Shown in pieces: positions 1 through 5,870 of a stretch of DNA of 7,863 nt (position 1 is the first letter of the stretch; every line of letters begins with the position of its first letter). Source of the DNA: Pseudomonadota bacterium (GTDB lineage: Bacteria; Myxococcota; Myxococcia; Myxococcales; Anaeromyxobacteraceae). The notes under the pieces were generated by a model. It had not been told where the DNA came from. It worked only from the letters and a program-made list of their open reading frames with translations, and did no database searches. Location: the NCBI GenBank assembly GCA_023411405.1, contig JAEYOU010000142.1:1-7863 (forward strand). Direction: 5' to 3'. Both the position numbers and the translations under genes were made by a program.

Positions 1-1
1 G

Positions 2-769
2 CGCGAGCGGCCGCGGAGGACGCCCGGCGCCGGCGCGCCGCTCCGGTTCGCGGCCGAGGGAGGCCTCTGGGTGACCGGCCGCAAGCTCTCCTACTCCGGC
101 GCGAGCGGCGGCACGCTGCGCACCTTCGACGCCAGCGCGATCTTCGCGCCCACCGCCCGCCTCGAGCTCTACCCCGGCGCCCTCGCCGGCGCCGACCGGC
201 TCGTCGCCGGGATCGGGATCCGGGCCGACTACGCCCGCTCGTTCGGCCTCAAGGTGAAGCCGCCGGCCGGCTCCAGCGAAGGCCAGCACGACGCCACCCT
301 CACGGCGCTGCGGGCCGAGATCGTCTGGCGCGTCCAGCCGATCCGGGGCTCGGGCTTCACGCTCGTCCCGGCCCTCGGGTACCGGAGGCTGCAGCTCACG
401 ACGGCGTCCAAGGACGGCGTCACCATCGAGGGCCTCCCCGACGCGGACCTGTCGGGCCTCGAGGCCCGGATCGACCTGGAGGCGCCCGTCGGCGCGGTCA
501 CGCTCCTGGCCGGCGGCGGGTACACGGCGTGGACCTCGAAGAAGGACCTCGTCGGCGACGGGTTCTTCGGGAGCGGGTCGGCGCGGGCCATCCAGATCGA
601 GGGCGGCGCCGCGTTCTCGCTCGTCCCGCCGCTCACCGTCCGGGCGGTCGTGGTGTACGACGCGACGTCGTACTCCGGGCTCGACGAGCCCGCCGCGGGG
701 ATCGGCACCGCGAGCGGCGCGAGCGATCGATACCTCGGCGGCCGGGTCACGGTGCGGGCGGAGTTCTGA
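2..769 (+). CDS. Probable outer-membrane beta-barrel protein, 5'-truncated by the window edge
   Basis: The reading frame is open from the first bases of the window to a TGA at 767-769, so the true start lies upstream. A GTG at 71 is only an internal candidate, because the protein-like pattern (APLRFAAEGGLWVTG) already runs before it. The visible ~255 residues alternate short amphipathic stretches ending in aromatic or aliphatic residues with Gly/Asp/Ser-rich turns. Examples are RLELYPGALAG, GIGIRADYARSF, LVPALGYRRLQL, VTLLAGGGYTAW and LTVRAVVVYDAT. The chain ends GGRVTVRAEF, a final beta strand with a terminal Phe, as is usual for proteins inserted by the BAM complex. I infer an outer-membrane barrel; pore, receptor or structural role cannot be told. 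No signal peptide can be checked because the N-terminus is missing. It converges on treZ with an 18-base gap and no clear terminator between them. Confidence 0.7.
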   Translation, partial: RERPRRTPGAGAPLRFAAEGGLWVTGRKLSYSGASGGTLRTFDASAIFAPTARLELYPGALAGADRLVAGIGIRADYARSFGLKVKPPAGSSEGQHDATLTALRAEIVWRVQPIRGSGFTLVPALGYRRLQLTTASKDGVTIEGLPDADLSGLEARIDLEAPVGAVTLLAGGGYTAWTSKKDLVGDGFFGSGSARAIQIEGGAAFSLVPPLTVRAVVVYDATSYSGLDEPAAGIGTASGASDRYLGGRVTVRAEF

Positions 770-787
770 TCTCGCTCCGGGCCGGGC

Positions 788-2485
788 TCATCCGCCTGCA
801 CCCCCTCCCGTCCGGACCCGGACGCCGTAGCCGGGGAGGCCGGCGCACTCGCGGCGCCCGAGGTTCACCTCGAGCGTCAGGCTCGGCCGCCGGAGGGTGA
901 AGACCGTCTCGTCGCGCTCGACGGCGGGCCAGCCCGCCGCGATCTCGGGGAGGTACCGCTTCCGCAGGCCGAGCATCCGCTTGTAGTGGTCGCGCAGGGC
1001 GCCGTACCGGCCGTCGCGGCGGTGCGTCAGGCGCGAGCGCCGGAAGGTCTCCTCGTCCTGCGGGTCCGGCACGCGGTCGCCCACGTCGCCGATGAACTCG
1101 CCCCTCCGCCCCTCGGAGACGGCCTTCGCGAGCGCCGGATCGCCGTGGCTGGTGAAGTAGAGGAACGGGTTCTGCTCGCCGTACTCCTCGCCCATGAAGA
1201 GCAGCGGGAGCCCCGAGCCGAGGAGGACGAGGGAGGAGATGGGCGCGAGCGCGTCCCACGGCACGAGGGTCGAGAGGCGCTCGCCCAGCGGCCGGTTCCC
1301 GACCTGGTCGTGGTTCTGGTCGCAGACGACGAAGCGGGACGGGGCGAGCCCCGCCGACGGCGTGCCCCGCGGCTTGCGGTGGTACGGCGAGACCTCGCCC
1401 TGGTAGACGAACCCCTCCGCCAGGGCGCGGGTGACGTCGTCCGGCCGCCCGAAGTCCACCAGGAACCGCGCGCGCTCGCCGGTCACGAGGGCGTGGAGGG
1501 CGTGGTGGAGGTCGTCGGCCCAGACGGCGGCGCAGCCCCAGCCCGCCGGCGGCGGGTCGAGGACCTTCCGGTCGTTCCGCTCGTCCTCGGCGATCGCGTG
1601 GACGCGCCGCCCGGCGCGCGCCGCCTCCGCCGTCACCGCCCGCGTGAGCGCGGCGACCAGGTGCTCGCGGCCGTCGTCGGTGATGGCGTGGGTCGCGTCG
1701 AGGCGGAGCGCGTCGACCCGGAAGTCGCGGACCCACTGGAGCGCTGCGCCGATCATGAAGCCGCGGACCGGCGCGGCCCCCGGGCCGTCGAAGTCGAGGC
1801 CGTCGCCCCACGGCGACCGGTGACGGTGGGTGAAGTACGGACCGAAGGCGGCCGTGTAGTTCCCCTCCGGCCCGAGGTGGTTGTAGACGACGTCCAGGCA
1901 GACGGCGAGGCCGTGCGCGTGCGCGCGATCGACGAACCGCTGGAGAGCGGCCGGCCCCCCGTACGCCTCGTGCACCGCCCAGGGCTGGACGCCGTCGTAC
2001 CCCCAGTTCCGCGTGCCGGGGAACGGCTGGACCGGCATCAGCTCGACGCAGGTCACCCCGAGGTCGGCGAGGTCCGAGAGGCGCTCGGCCGCCGCGTCGA
2101 GGGTCCCCTCGGCGGTGAAGGTCCCCACGTGCAGCTCGTAGAACACCAGGGCCTCGAGCGGCACCCCCGGCGCGAAGTTCCTCCAGGCGTGGACCCCCGG
2201 GTCGAACACCTGCGACGGACCGTGAACCCCGTCCGGCTGGCGGCGCGAGGCCGGGTCCGGGCGGCGCGCGCCGTCCGGGAGCACGAGCTCGTACCGCGTC
2301 CCGTGGCCGGCCCCGGGCACCACCACCTCGAAGGCGCCGTCCTCCCCCCGTCGCATCGGGTGGTCCGCGTCCGAGATCCGCACCGAGAGCCGCGCCAGGG
2401 CGGGTGCCCAGACGCGAAACCTCACTCCCCCTTCCACCAGCTCCGGACCGTGACGAAACATGGCCTCATCATGCCCATGGCTCAT
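788..2485 (-). CDS. treZ: Malto-oligosyltrehalose trehalohydrolase (TreZ, GH13)
   Basis: TreZ (EC 3.2.1.141) releases trehalose from maltooligosyl-trehalose, the product of TreY, in the TreY-TreZ route from glycogen-like glucans; it acts in the cytoplasm. Numbering from the ATG at 2485 (565 aa), an N-terminal E-set/CBM48-like domain (VRFRVWAPALARLSVRI) covers about residues 20-95 and ends at PDGVHGPSQV, typical of TreZ. A GH13 barrel follows. Region I is DVVYNH (198-203). Region II is DALRLDATHAI, with nucleophile Asp263. Region III is AIAEDERND, with acid/base Glu300. Region IV is QNHDQVGNR, with Asp393. MGEEYGEQNPFLYFTSH is another TreZ signature. All catalytic residues are present. The start is uncertain: GTG at 2539 (583 aa), ATG at 2485 and ATG at 2461 (557 aa) are all in frame. 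I chose 2485 because it is ATG with a distant AGG about 12 bases upstream. Conservation begins near FRHGPEL, so 2461 is also possible. No treY, treX or treS lies in the window. The gene looks monocistronic and diverges from pckG. Confidence 0.95.
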   Translation of the reverse strand: MSHGHDEAMFRHGPELVEGGVRFRVWAPALARLSVRISDADHPMRRGEDGAFEVVVPGAGHGTRYELVLPDGARRPDPASRRQPDGVHGPSQVFDPGVHAWRNFAPGVPLEALVFYELHVGTFTAEGTLDAAAERLSDLADLGVTCVELMPVQPFPGTRNWGYDGVQPWAVHEAYGGPAALQRFVDRAHAHGLAVCLDVVYNHLGPEGNYTAAFGPYFTHRHRSPWGDGLDFDGPGAAPVRGFMIGAALQWVRDFRVDALRLDATHAITDDGREHLVAALTRAVTAEAARAGRRVHAIAEDERNDRKVLDPPPAGWGCAAVWADDLHHALHALVTGERARFLVDFGRPDDVTRALAEGFVYQGEVSPYHRKPRGTPSAGLAPSRFVVCDQNHDQVGNRPLGERLSTLVPWDALAPISSLVLLGSGLPLLFMGEEYGEQNPFLYFTSHGDPALAKAVSEGRRGEFIGDVGDRVPDPQDEETFRRSRLTHRRDGRYGALRDHYKRMLGLRKRYLPEIAAGWPAVERDETVFTLRRPSLTLEVNLGRRECAGLPGYGVRVRTGGGAGG

Positions 2486-2588
2486 CGCGCCAGCTTGCCT
2501 GCCTGCTCCCAGGTGCGGCGAATCGGACCGGTGCTGCACCCCCGTCCCCGCGACACCGCGTCACCCCCCGGCGCGACCCCGGAGGCAC

Positions 2589-2615
2589 TTGACCGGTCGC
2601 GCGGCGTGCTAGCCT
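2589..2615 (+). promoter_or_regulatory. Predicted promoter of pckG (-35 and extended -10)
   Basis: TTGACC at 2589-2594 resembles a sigma-70 -35 box. TGCTAGCCT at 2607-2615 resembles an extended -10 (TG-N-TANNNT). The spacing is 15 bases, slightly short, but the extended -10 could compensate. Transcription would start near 2622 and give a leader of about 64 bases. That leader contains a small hairpin (CTCC 2659-2662 pairing with GGAG 2667-2670) just before the ribosome binding site. The surrounding 200-base treZ-pckG gap shows no other clear operator. No convincing TATAAT-like box for treZ was seen on the opposite strand. This is inferred from motif match only. Confidence 0.5.
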
Positions 2616-2672
2616 CGGCGGTCTCCGGAAGGCGCAGGACCCCCGACGACGACGAGGCCTCCTCGCGGAGCC

Positions 2673-2678
2673 AAAGGA
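2673..2678 (+). promoter_or_regulatory. Ribosome binding site of pckG
   Basis: AAAGGA lies 7 bases before the ATG at 2686 and only 1 base before an in-frame GTG at 2680. Normal spacing therefore selects the ATG and shortens the protein by two residues relative to the longest open frame. Confidence 0.8.
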
Positions 2679-2685
2679 CGTGACC

Positions 2686-4467
2686 ATGACCAGCGAGCGC
2701 CCCACCAGCAATTCCCACCTCATCGGCTGGGTCGAGGAATCGGCCAAGCTGCTCAAGCCCGATCGCGTCGTCTGGTGCGACGGCTCCAAGGCGGAGTTCG
2801 ATCGTCTCATGAAGGAGGCGGTCGCGGCCGGCACCTTCATCCCGCTCGATCCCCAGAAGTGGCCGGGCTGCTACTACCACCACTCCAACCCGAACGACGT
2901 CGCCCGGGTCGAGCACCTCACCTTCATCTGCACGCCGACGAAGGAAGAGGCGGGCCCCACCAACAACTGGATGGAGCCCTCCGAGGCCAAGAAGCTCATG
3001 ACCGGCCTCTACGACGGCGCCATGAAGGGGAAGACGATGTACGTCATCCCCTACGTGATGGGCCCGGCCACGTCCCCCTTCGCCAAGGTCGGCGTCGAGA
3101 TCACCGACTCCATCTACGTGGTCCTCTCGATGGGGATCATGGCTCGCATGGGCAAGGTCGCGCTCGATCGGCTCGGCCCCTCCGGCGAGTTCAACCGCGG
3201 CCTGCACTCCGTCCGCGACTGCAGCCCCGATCGCCGCTACATCTGCCACTTCCCGCAGGAGAACGCGATCTGGTCGGTCGGCTCCGGCTACGGCGGCAAC
3301 GCGCTCCTCGGCAAGAAGTGCCTCGCCCTCCGCATCGCCAGCTACCTCGCGCGGAACGAGGGCTGGCTCGCCGAGCACATGCTCATCCTCGAGGCCGAGT
3401 CGCCGAAGGGCGAGAAGCGGTACGTGGCGGCCGCGTTCCCGTCGGCGTGCGGCAAGACCAACTTCGCGATGATGATCCCGCCCGCCGCCTTCCCCGGCTG
3501 GAAGATCCGCACGGTCGGTGACGACATCGCCTGGATGCGGGTGGGCGAGGACGGCCGCCTCTGGGCGGTGAACCCGGAGAACGGCTACTTCGGCGTGGCC
3601 CCGGGCACGAACCGCAAGACCAACCCCAACGCCATGGACACGGTGAAGAAGGACTCGTTCTTCACCAACGTCGGCCGGACCACCGGCGGCGACGTCTGGT
3701 GGGAGGGGATGGACAGCGAGGCGCCGGCGGAGTGCTTCGACTGGAAGAACGCGCCGTGGAAGAAGGGCTCGACCGAGAAGATCGCGCACCCGAACAGCCG
3801 CTTCACCGCCCCCGCCCGGAACAACCCCGCCCTCTCCGCCGCGGTGGAGGATCCGAAGGGCGTCCCGATCTCCGCGATCCTCTTCGGCGGCCGCCGGTCC
3901 ACCACCGTCCCGCTCGTCCTCGAGGCGTTCAACTGGACGCACGGCGTGTACCTGGGCGCGACCATGGGGTCCGAGACCACCGCGGCGGCGGTCGGCCTGA
4001 AGGAGGGCGTGCGGCGTGACCCGATGGCCATGCTGCCCTTCTGCGGCTACGACGCCGGCTCGTACCTCGGGCACTGGCTCGACATGCAGCAGCGCATCCC
4101 GAACCCGCCCAGGCTCTTCATGGTGAACTGGTTCCGGAAGAGCGCCGAGGGCAAGTTCCTCTGGCCCGGGTTCGGCGACAACATGCGCGTGCTGAAGTGG
4201 GTCCTCGACCGCTGCGACGGCAAGGTCGGCGCCCGCGAGACCCTGCTCGGCTACACGCCGAACGAGGGCGACCTCGATCTCGGCGGCATCGACGCCTCGG
4301 TCGAGGCGATCGCCGCCGCGACGCGGATCGATCTCGGTGAGTGGGAGGAGGAGCTGGCCTCCCAGGCCGAGTGGTTCGAGAAGCTCGGCCCGACCCTCCC
4401 GCGGCCGCTCGCGCTCCAGCGTGAGCTGCTGCTCGAGCGCGTGCGGGCGGCGCGGAAGGTGAAGTAG
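2686..4467 (+). CDS. pckG: Phosphoenolpyruvate carboxykinase (GTP)
   Basis: The enzyme (EC 4.1.1.32) interconverts oxaloacetate + GTP with phosphoenolpyruvate + CO2 + GDP, linking the TCA cycle to gluconeogenesis in the cytoplasm. The 593-residue length is normal for the GTP class and longer than the ATP class. Landmarks in order: the substrate-binding segment ARVEHLTF with Arg74; YGGN at 202-205; metal ligands Lys211 and His231; the P-loop FPSACGKTN (251-259) with the reactive Cys255 characteristic of GTP-type enzymes; the kinase-2 motif GDDIAWMR from 278; GGRRSTTVPL from 401; FNWTHGVYLGA from 415; the lid-region ATMGSETTAAA from 425; and the aromatic guanine-binding stretch NWFRK...FLWPGFGDN (481-499). 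Equivalences to vertebrate PEPCK residues are from family knowledge and fit with a nearly constant offset. The ATG at 2686 is set by the AAAGGA site. The gene diverges from treZ, and 80 bases separate it from the TANGO2-family gene. No truncation or missing residue was seen. Identification is very secure; the direction of flux in vivo is inference. Confidence 0.98.
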   Translation: MTSERPTSNSHLIGWVEESAKLLKPDRVVWCDGSKAEFDRLMKEAVAAGTFIPLDPQKWPGCYYHHSNPNDVARVEHLTFICTPTKEEAGPTNNWMEPSEAKKLMTGLYDGAMKGKTMYVIPYVMGPATSPFAKVGVEITDSIYVVLSMGIMARMGKVALDRLGPSGEFNRGLHSVRDCSPDRRYICHFPQENAIWSVGSGYGGNALLGKKCLALRIASYLARNEGWLAEHMLILEAESPKGEKRYVAAAFPSACGKTNFAMMIPPAAFPGWKIRTVGDDIAWMRVGEDGRLWAVNPENGYFGVAPGTNRKTNPNAMDTVKKDSFFTNVGRTTGGDVWWEGMDSEAPAECFDWKNAPWKKGSTEKIAHPNSRFTAPARNNPALSAAVEDPKGVPISAILFGGRRSTTVPLVLEAFNWTHGVYLGATMGSETTAAAVGLKEGVRRDPMAMLPFCGYDAGSYLGHWLDMQQRIPNPPRLFMVNWFRKSAEGKFLWPGFGDNMRVLKWVLDRCDGKVGARETLLGYTPNEGDLDLGGIDASVEAIAAATRIDLGEWEEELASQAEWFEKLGPTLPRPLALQRELLLERVRAARKVK

Positions 4468-4486
4468 AGGGTCAGGGGAGTCTTGC

Positions 4487-4534
4487 CGTTCGTCCTGAGC
4501 GTAGCCGCGAAGCGGCTGCGGAGTCGAAGGACGG
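4487..4534 (+). repeat. REP-like nested inverted repeat between pckG and the TANGO2-family gene
   Basis: The pckG-TANGO2 gap contains two nested inverted repeats. The inner one is AGCCGC (4503-4508) and GCGGCT (4512-4517) around a GAA loop. The outer one is CGTCCT (4491-4496) and AGGACG (4528-4533). The pattern of TTCGTCCTGAG on one side and GTCGAAGGAC on the other resembles short palindromic elements I recall as scattered through many GC-rich proteobacterial genomes; that is memory and was not searched. It could stabilise or end the pckG transcript, but it lacks a following T-run. Only one copy is present in this window, so repetitiveness is inferred. Confidence 0.6.
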
Positions 4535-4535
4535 C

Positions 4536-4541
4536 TACACT
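4536..4541 (+). promoter_or_regulatory. Candidate -10 box of the TANGO2-family gene
   Basis: TACACT fits the TANNNT pattern of a -10 box and ends 6 bases before the ATG at 4548. A transcript from it would begin at or within a base or two of the start codon, so it would be leaderless. There is no good Shine-Dalgarno site at normal distance: the nearest purine run, AAGGA at 4527-4531, is 16 bases away and belongs to the REP-like element. No clear -35 box is visible. Inference only. Confidence 0.35.
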
Positions 4542-4547
4542 CTCTGC

Positions 4548-5345
4548 ATGTGCACCCTCGTCCTCGGCCATCAGCTCGACCGGCGCTGGCCGATCGTCGT
4601 GGCCGCGAACCGGGACGAGCAGCTCGATCGACCGTCGGAGGGCTGGGCGATCCGTGAACTCCCTGCCGGGGGGGCCTCAGGCCCCCCCAGCAAGATCCTC
4701 TGCCCGCTCGACCTCCGGGCCGGCGGCACGTGGATGGGCGTCTCTGCGCGCGGCGTCTTCGCGGGGGTCACGAACCACTTCGTCCGGCTCGGCTGGAGGC
4801 CGGACCCCACGCGCCGATCCCGCGGCGAGCTCGTCCCGCTCGCGCTCTCCGCCGGGAGCGCCGCGGACGCGGCCGGTGCGCTGGGCGCGCGCGACGCGGC
4901 GGCGTGGAACCCCTTCCACCTCGTCGTCGCGGACGTCTCCTCTGCGTTCCTCTGGTGGTACGACGGCGAGGAGCAGGGGGTGACGCCGCTCGCCCCGGGG
5001 CTGCACGTCGTCACCGAGCGCGATCGCGAGGGCCGCGGCCCGCGCGCGGAGCGGCTCCGCGCGCGCTGGCCCGCCGAGCCGTCCCTGCCGCGCCTCCGGG
5101 AGCTGCTCGTCCACCACGGCGACGCTGCGCCGGGCGGTGGGGTGGACGAGCTGCTCCGGGTGCTCGAGCGCGGCGACGCCACGTGCATCCACGGGGACCC
5201 CGTCTACGGCACCCGCTCCTCCGCCATCCTCCGGCTCGCGCCGGACCTCGCCACGAGCGAGCTGCTCGCCGCGGAGGCGCACCCGTGCGTCGGCCCGCAC
5301 GAGGACCGGTCGGAGCTGCTCGTCGCGCTCGCACGGCACGCTTGA
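4548..5345 (+). CDS. TANGO2/NRDE family protein
   Basis: This 265-residue protein carries the hallmarks of the TANGO2 (NRDE) family: MCTLV at the N-terminus with Cys2, the NRDE motif at 21-24, GGTWMGVSARGVFAGVTN at 59-76, SRGELV at 91-96, NPFHLV at 121-126, GLHVVTE from 151, and HGDPVYGTRSSAIL at 215-228. The length is normal for bacterial members. The conserved Cys2 resembles the N-terminal nucleophile of Ntn-hydrolase-fold proteins. Eukaryotic TANGO2 has been linked to heme handling and lipid metabolism, but no reaction is established for bacterial members, so none is assigned. There is no signal peptide or membrane segment; it is probably cytoplasmic. The start at ATG 4548 is fixed by the conserved MCTLV. 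Residues 40-48 (AGGASGPPS) are encoded by a GC palindrome at 4664-4692 and may be a local insertion. It lies 80 bases after pckG and 91 bases before the DUF971 gene. Family membership is secure; function is unknown. Confidence 0.92.
   Translation: MCTLVLGHQLDRRWPIVVAANRDEQLDRPSEGWAIRELPAGGASGPPSKILCPLDLRAGGTWMGVSARGVFAGVTNHFVRLGWRPDPTRRSRGELVPLALSAGSAADAAGALGARDAAAWNPFHLVVADVSSAFLWWYDGEEQGVTPLAPGLHVVTERDREGRGPRAERLRARWPAEPSLPRLRELLVHHGDAAPGGGVDELLRVLERGDATCIHGDPVYGTRSSAILRLAPDLATSELLAAEAHPCVGPHEDRSELLVALARHA
4664..4692 (+). repeat. Near-perfect GC hairpin inside the TANGO2-family coding sequence
   Basis: GGGGGGGCC (4668-4676) is followed by TCA (4677-4679) and then GGCCCCCCC (4680-4688): a perfect 9-bp inverted repeat with a 3-base loop. 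Beyond one C/A mismatch it continues as TGC (4664-4666) and GCA (4690-4692), so 12 of 13 positions pair. It contains runs of seven G and seven C. The stem sits entirely within codons for residues 39-49. Confidence 0.9.
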
Positions 5346-5355
5346 CCCCGGATGC

Positions 5356-5398
5356 CCGGCGCGCCACCTTGCGGCCCCGCCGCGCAGGTGGTCGCCGG
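5356..5398 (+). terminator. Strong imperfect hairpin after the TANGO2-family gene, possible terminator or RNA-stability element
   Basis: Just past the TGA at 5343-5345, CCGGCG (5356-5361) pairs with CGCCGG (5393-5398). CCACCT (5364-5369) pairs with AGGTGG (5386-5391). GCGG (5371-5374) pairs with CCGC (5380-5383), closing a 5-base loop. Small bulges separate the three stems. There is no T-run after it, so it is not a classical intrinsic terminator. In very GC-rich genomes such structures may still pause or protect transcripts. It separates the TANGO2-family gene from the DUF971 gene. Confidence 0.4.
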
Positions 5399-5425
5399 CG
5401 CGAGCAAACGCTCCGCGCGGGCGCT

Positions 5426-5430
5426 AGGAG
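5426..5430 (+). promoter_or_regulatory. Ribosome binding site of the DUF971 gene
   Basis: AGGAG stands 6 bases before the ATG at 5437, optimal Shine-Dalgarno spacing. It fixes the start of this short gene. Confidence 0.85.
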
Positions 5431-5436
5431 AACGCC

Positions 5437-5769
5437 ATGGGACTCCTCGACCGAATCCAGTTCAAGAAGGCGGCCCCGGAGCCGCCCGAGGCCATCGACG
5501 TCCTCGCCGACGGCGCCGTCCGGATCCGCTGGTCCGGCGGGCCCGAGGTGACGGTGCCGGCCGTCCGGATGCGCGACTGCTGCCCGTGCGCGGGCTGCGT
5601 CGAGGAGGGCACGGGCCGGAAGCTCCTCGACCCCGCCACGATCCCTGCCGACATCCACCCGCTGAGCGTCACGCCCGTCGGCTCCTACGCCGTCCAGTTC
5701 CACTGGTCGGACGGCCACTCCACGGGGATCTACTCGTGGGAGACCCTGCGGAGGGCGAGCGGACTCTGA
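5437..5769 (+). CDS. DUF971 / gamma-butyrobetaine hydroxylase-like N-terminal domain protein
   Basis: This 110-residue protein consists of a single DUF971 (GBBH-like N-terminal) domain. VRIRWSGG at 28-35 and VRMRDCCPCAGCVEEGTG at 43-60 lead to SYAVQFHWSDGH at 83-94 and TGIYSWETLR at 96-105. Cys49, Cys51, Cys54 and His94 match the spacing of the three-Cys one-His zinc site in the N-terminal domain of human gamma-butyrobetaine hydroxylase; this comparison is from family knowledge. There is no catalytic oxygenase domain, so it is not a hydroxylase. In plants and some bacteria the same domain is fused or linked to Mrp/ApbC-type Fe-S carrier proteins (HCF101), so a role in Fe-S protein handling is possible but unproven. 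No Mrp/ApbC gene is in the window. Cys48, next to the predicted ligand Cys49, adds a fourth cysteine to the cluster. Probably cytoplasmic and likely transcribed apart from the kinase 101 bases downstream. Confidence 0.92.
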   Translation: MGLLDRIQFKKAAPEPPEAIDVLADGAVRIRWSGGPEVTVPAVRMRDCCPCAGCVEEGTGRKLLDPATIPADIHPLSVTPVGSYAVQFHWSDGHSTGIYSWETLRRASGL

Positions 5770-5837
5770 GGAAACCCCGTCGCGGTCCCGGCGCACCCGC
5801 CCTGGTTGCGGCCACGGCCTCGCCGCGCCCCGCGTTC

Positions 5838-5846
5838 TGCTAGGAT
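5838..5846 (+). promoter_or_regulatory. Predicted extended -10 promoter element of the histidine kinase gene
   Basis: TGCTAGGAT fits an extended -10 (TG-N-TANNNT) and closely resembles the TGCTAGCCT upstream of pckG. No recognisable -35 lies 15-18 bases before it. Transcription would begin near 5853, giving an 18-base leader that contains the ribosome binding site. Motif match only. Confidence 0.45.
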
Positions 5847-5860
5847 CGCCGCTCCTCGCT

Positions 5861-5866
5861 GGAGGG
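5861..5866 (+). promoter_or_regulatory. Ribosome binding site of the histidine kinase gene
   Basis: GGAGGG lies 4 bases before the ATG at 5871. It is a strong Shine-Dalgarno match and supports this start for the 659-residue kinase. Confidence 0.8.
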
Positions 5867-5870
5867 CGGC

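Noticed and set aside
229..801. - strand frame opposite the beta-barrel gene
   Set aside because: Ser/Arg/Pro-rich antisense translation. The + strand frame has barrel-like strands and a terminal Phe.
809..824. Hairpin CGTCCG-GACC-CGGACG near the treZ stop codon, considered as a terminator
   Set aside because: It lies inside the treZ coding sequence, is only 6 bp and has no T-run on either side.
747..1811. Second - strand frame overlapping treZ
   Set aside because: Out-of-frame shadow of treZ, extremely Arg/Pro-rich, with no motif.
2645..2656. GAC triplet repeat in the pckG leader
   Set aside because: Only three tandem GAC units, too short to count as a meaningful repeat in GC-rich DNA.
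2680..2682. GTG as the start of pckG
   Set aside because: It is only 1 base from the AAAGGA site, while the ATG at 2686 has normal 7-base spacing.
986..2683. Long open frame on the + strand opposite treZ (565 codons)
   Set aside because: It is antisense to a full TreZ with all catalytic motifs. The translation is Arg/Glu/Val/Pro-rich with no recognisable domain, as expected from GC-biased third positions.
2482..4074. Long open frame on the - strand opposite pckG (530 codons)
   Set aside because: It is antisense to a complete PEP carboxykinase. Low-complexity Arg/Gly/Val/His composition, no motif.
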